In this document: positions 62,341 to 64,000 of the stretch, in pieces
Numbering within the stretch: the first letter of the stretch is position 1
How the letters are laid out: each line of letters opens with the position of its first letter
NCBI RefSeq assembly: GCF_026167545.1
Contig: NZ_CP110678.1
Coordinates: 2,601,501-2,665,500 of the forward strand
Reading direction: 5' to 3'
Source of the DNA: Sphingomonas sp. S1-29
Lineage (GTDB): Bacteria; Pseudomonadota; Alphaproteobacteria; Sphingomonadales; Sphingomonadaceae
Length of the DNA: 64,000 nt
Translations under genes and position numbers: made by a program
The notes under the pieces: model-generated
What the model saw: only the letters and a program-made list of their open reading frames with translations
Databases searched by the model: none
What the model was told of the DNA's origin: nothing

Positions 62341-62480
62341 CCGTCACCCCAGCGAAAGCTGGGGTGACGGGGAGCGTGGCCAACGGTCGCCCAACAGGCT
62401 ATTGTGGCCGGGCACGCGAGGCAGCCGTTTCGTGGGCTACTCTAGACCCCAGCTTTCGCTGGGGTGACGGGATGACGACG
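62341..62480. repeat. REP-like inverted repeats, family C, two copies
   Basis: Two hairpins: GTCACCCC-AGCGAAAGCT-GGGGTGAC (62343-62370) and CCCCAGCTTTCGCTGGGG then TGACGGG (62447-62471). They are inverted relative to each other, each with a GAAA or TTTC tetraloop, about 80 bases apart between fliC and fliA. Intergenic element family; translated in any frame it gives false PAFAGVT-like ORFs. Confidence 0.85.
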
Positions 62481-62530
62481 AACGCCCGGCAGGGTCGATC
62501 GCATGGTACCGCGTCTGCGGAGAGCGGACG

Positions 62531-63256
62531 CTAAACCGCGCTCGCCAGCGCCTTCTTCAGCCGCGCATGCGCGCTCGCCTTGATCTGGCACACCCGCGCG
62601 GCGCCGACGCCGAGCACCTGGCCGATCTCCTCGAGGTTCAATTCCTCGACGTAATAAAGCTGCACCACCTGCGCCTCGCGCACCGGCAGCGCGGCGATAG
62701 CCGTCACCAAGGCGGTACGCAGATCGCCCTCGGCGAGTTGCTCGAACGCGTCGGGGCCGTCGTCCATGAACCACGGCCCCTCGTCGGTGTACACATCGTC
62801 GATCGAATCGAAGCGCAGCGGCTCGGCGGCCGAATAATCGAGCCGCAGTTTCTCTACCGTCACCCCCAGCCGTTCGGCGATCGCCGCGTCGTCGGGGCGC
62901 TTGCCCCTCTCGTCGGTCAGCGCCGCCAGCGTTTCGCTGTACGCGCGCCGGCGCTTCATCGCGCCGCGCGTCAGCGTCGCCTGACGGCGGAGCTCGTCGA
63001 TCATGCTGCCGCGAAGCCGCGTGATCGCATATTGGCGGAAGGTGACCGCGCCGCGATCCTCGAAAGCACCCGCCGCCTCGACCAGCGCTACCATGCCGAC
63101 CTGTACCAGATCCTCGACCTCGACCAGCGCCGACATGCTGCCATGGATATGCCAGGCGAGCCGCCGCACCAGCGGCAGATGCTCGCGCACCAGCGCCTCG
63201 ATATCGCGCGATGTCGTGGTCGGCGTGTAGACCAGCGCGCGTGCGGCCATGCTCAT
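62531..63256 (-). CDS. fliA: Flagellar sigma factor FliA (sigma-28)
   Basis: 241 residues from ATG 63256 (alternative ATG 63250). Sigma-70 family layout without region 1: region 2 LVREHLPLVRRLAWHI, VEDLVQVGMVALVEAAGAFEDRGAVTFRQYAITRLRGSMIDELR; region 3 around RRQATLTRGAMKRRRAY; region 4 LPVREAQVVQLYYVEELNLEEIGQVLGVGAARVCQIKASAHARL. It directs transcription of late flagellar genes such as fliC. The start overlaps the flhA stop by four bases. No FlgM anti-sigma gene is in the window. Confidence 0.94.
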   Translation of the reverse strand: MSMAARALVYTPTTTSRDIEALVREHLPLVRRLAWHIHGSMSALVEVEDLVQVGMVALVEAAGAFEDRGAVTFRQYAITRLRGSMIDELRRQATLTRGAMKRRRAYSETLAALTDERGKRPDDAAIAERLGVTVEKLRLDYSAAEPLRFDSIDDVYTDEGPWFMDDGPDAFEQLAEGDLRTALVTAIAALPVREAQVVQLYYVEELNLEEIGQVLGVGAARVCQIKASAHARLKKALASAV

Positions 63257-64000
63257 GCCGCCAGCGCCTCGGGCGCGCCGATCACCGCCACGACCTCGAC
63301 CGATTTGTCCTCGGGCACTTCGAAGAAGCTCATCACCGGGGTGTCGGGCAGGCAGGTCTTCACCAGCTTGCGGATCGCGATCCGGATCGAGGGCTGGACG
63401 ACCAAAGCGAAGGGCTTTGCTTCGTTCAGCAGCGGCTGCGCGGCTTGCTGGAGCGCGTCGACAATGCGGCGGCCGAGATCGGGTTCGATCGTGTGGCGGC
63501 GCGACGGGTCCGAACGGACCGCTTGGCCAAGCAATGCTTCCAAATGACCCTCCAGCGTCATGACGCGCAGCGGTTCGCGAACCCCGCACAATTTCTGGAT
63601 GATGAGCGCGCCCAGCTCGGGGCGGATCGCCTCGATCAGCTCGTCGGCGTCGTGGGTGCGCTGCGCCGCGACCGCGATCGCGGCGGCGATGCGGCGGAAT
63701 TCCTTGAGCGGGATATTTTCCGCCAGCAGCCCGCGCAGGATTTGCGTCAGCGTCGTCAGCGACAGCGGCGCCGGGCACAGCGCGGCAACCAGCGCGCCCG
63801 CCTTGTCCTTGAGCCCGTCGAGCAGCGCCTGGACTTCGTCCGGCCCCAGCAGGTCGGTCGCGTTCTGCAACAACAGATGGTTGAGGTGCGTCGCCATCAC
63901 CGTGCCCGGATCGACCACCAGATAGCCGGCACCAGTCGCGGCATCGGCATCGCCCGGCGCGATCCAGGTCGCGTCGAGCCCGAACGTGGGATCCTTCGCC
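63253..64000 (-). CDS. flhA: Flagellar export gate protein FlhA (5' partial)
   Basis: The frame is open to the right edge, so about the first two thirds, including the membrane helices, lie outside. The visible C-terminal cytoplasmic domain reads PTFGLDATWIAPGDADA, GYLVVDPGTVMATHLNHLLLQNATDLLGPDEVQALLDGL, PLSLTTLTQILRGLLAENIPLKEFRRI, then the end VVAVIGAPEAL. This domain receives chaperone-substrate complexes and forms the nonameric export ring. Last four bases overlap the fliA start. Confidence 0.95.
   Translation of the reverse strand, partial: AKDPTFGLDATWIAPGDADAATGAGYLVVDPGTVMATHLNHLLLQNATDLLGPDEVQALLDGLKDKAGALVAALCPAPLSLTTLTQILRGLLAENIPLKEFRRIAAAIAVAAQRTHDADELIEAIRPELGALIIQKLCGVREPLRVMTLEGHLEALLGQAVRSDPSRRHTIEPDLGRRIVDALQQAAQPLLNEAKPFALVVQPSIRIAIRKLVKTCLPDTPVMSFFEVPEDKSVEVVAVIGAPEALAA

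Overview
The window looks like a chromosomal segment of a high-GC alphaproteobacterium, most likely a sphingomonad (Sphingomonadaceae). This is inference from the argH - small lipoprotein - lysA order, a short flagellin (274 residues) with almost no variable middle region, a compact minus-strand fli/flh cluster, and several families of palindromic intergenic repeats. No 16S rRNA gene is present.

Layout. (1) 1-9.85 kb: 5'-truncated TspO-like membrane protein, MipA/OmpV outer membrane protein, a large PAS/GGDEF/EAL protein, an MFS transporter, and a DegP-like protease gene followed by an OmpR-type response regulator and its histidine kinase. The protease gene is broken between signal peptide and mature part by one missing G in a G-run. 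(2) 9.9-28.75 kb: an accessory region with lower GC, loose spacing and many small or damaged genes. It holds a uracil-DNA glycosylase-family protein, MarR, Lrp and ArsR regulators, gene-start remnants of a DUF488 protein and an IS5-type transposase, two transporters (one an SMR gene behind a candidate guanidine-II riboswitch), an IS200/IS605-type element that has split a lipoprotein gene, a probable Panacea (SocA/DUF4065) antitoxin with a small candidate toxin, and a cassette of conserved hypotheticals around a DEDDh exonuclease. It ends at a tRNA-Gln(CTG) gene whose 3' end faces the region, as expected if a genomic island used that tRNA as attachment site. (3) 28.9-45.05 kb: core genes: Ppx/GppA, rlmE, two envelope proteins, rpoZ, a PLD-family (cardiolipin synthase-like) protein, a complete RND efflux operon (adaptor, pump, outer membrane factor), a TlpA-like thioredoxin, argH, an LptM-like lipoprotein, lysA, a siroheme-synthesis protein and an FMN reductase. 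(4) 45.1-64 kb: a flagellar cluster read right to left: flhA (partial), fliA, then flbD-like regulator, fliE F G H I J K L M N O P Q R, flhB, fliD, fliS, with fliC alone on the plus strand between the regulator and fliA.

How it fits together. The flagellar block encodes the MS ring, C ring, export gate and ATPase, hook-length control, filament cap, filament and two regulators (a sigma-54 activator and sigma-28). Rod, hook and stator genes lie outside the window. FliM lacks a recognisable CheY-binding N-terminal motif. REP-like palindromes sit in three consecutive gaps (fliO/P, fliP/Q, fliQ/R). The points most worth following up are the Panacea-type toxin-antitoxin pair, the IS605 insertion with a TnpB whose catalytic residues are altered and a frameshifted TnpA, the candidate guanidine riboswitch, and the homopolymer frameshift in the periplasmic protease. 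No CRISPR array, integrase or rRNA operon was seen.
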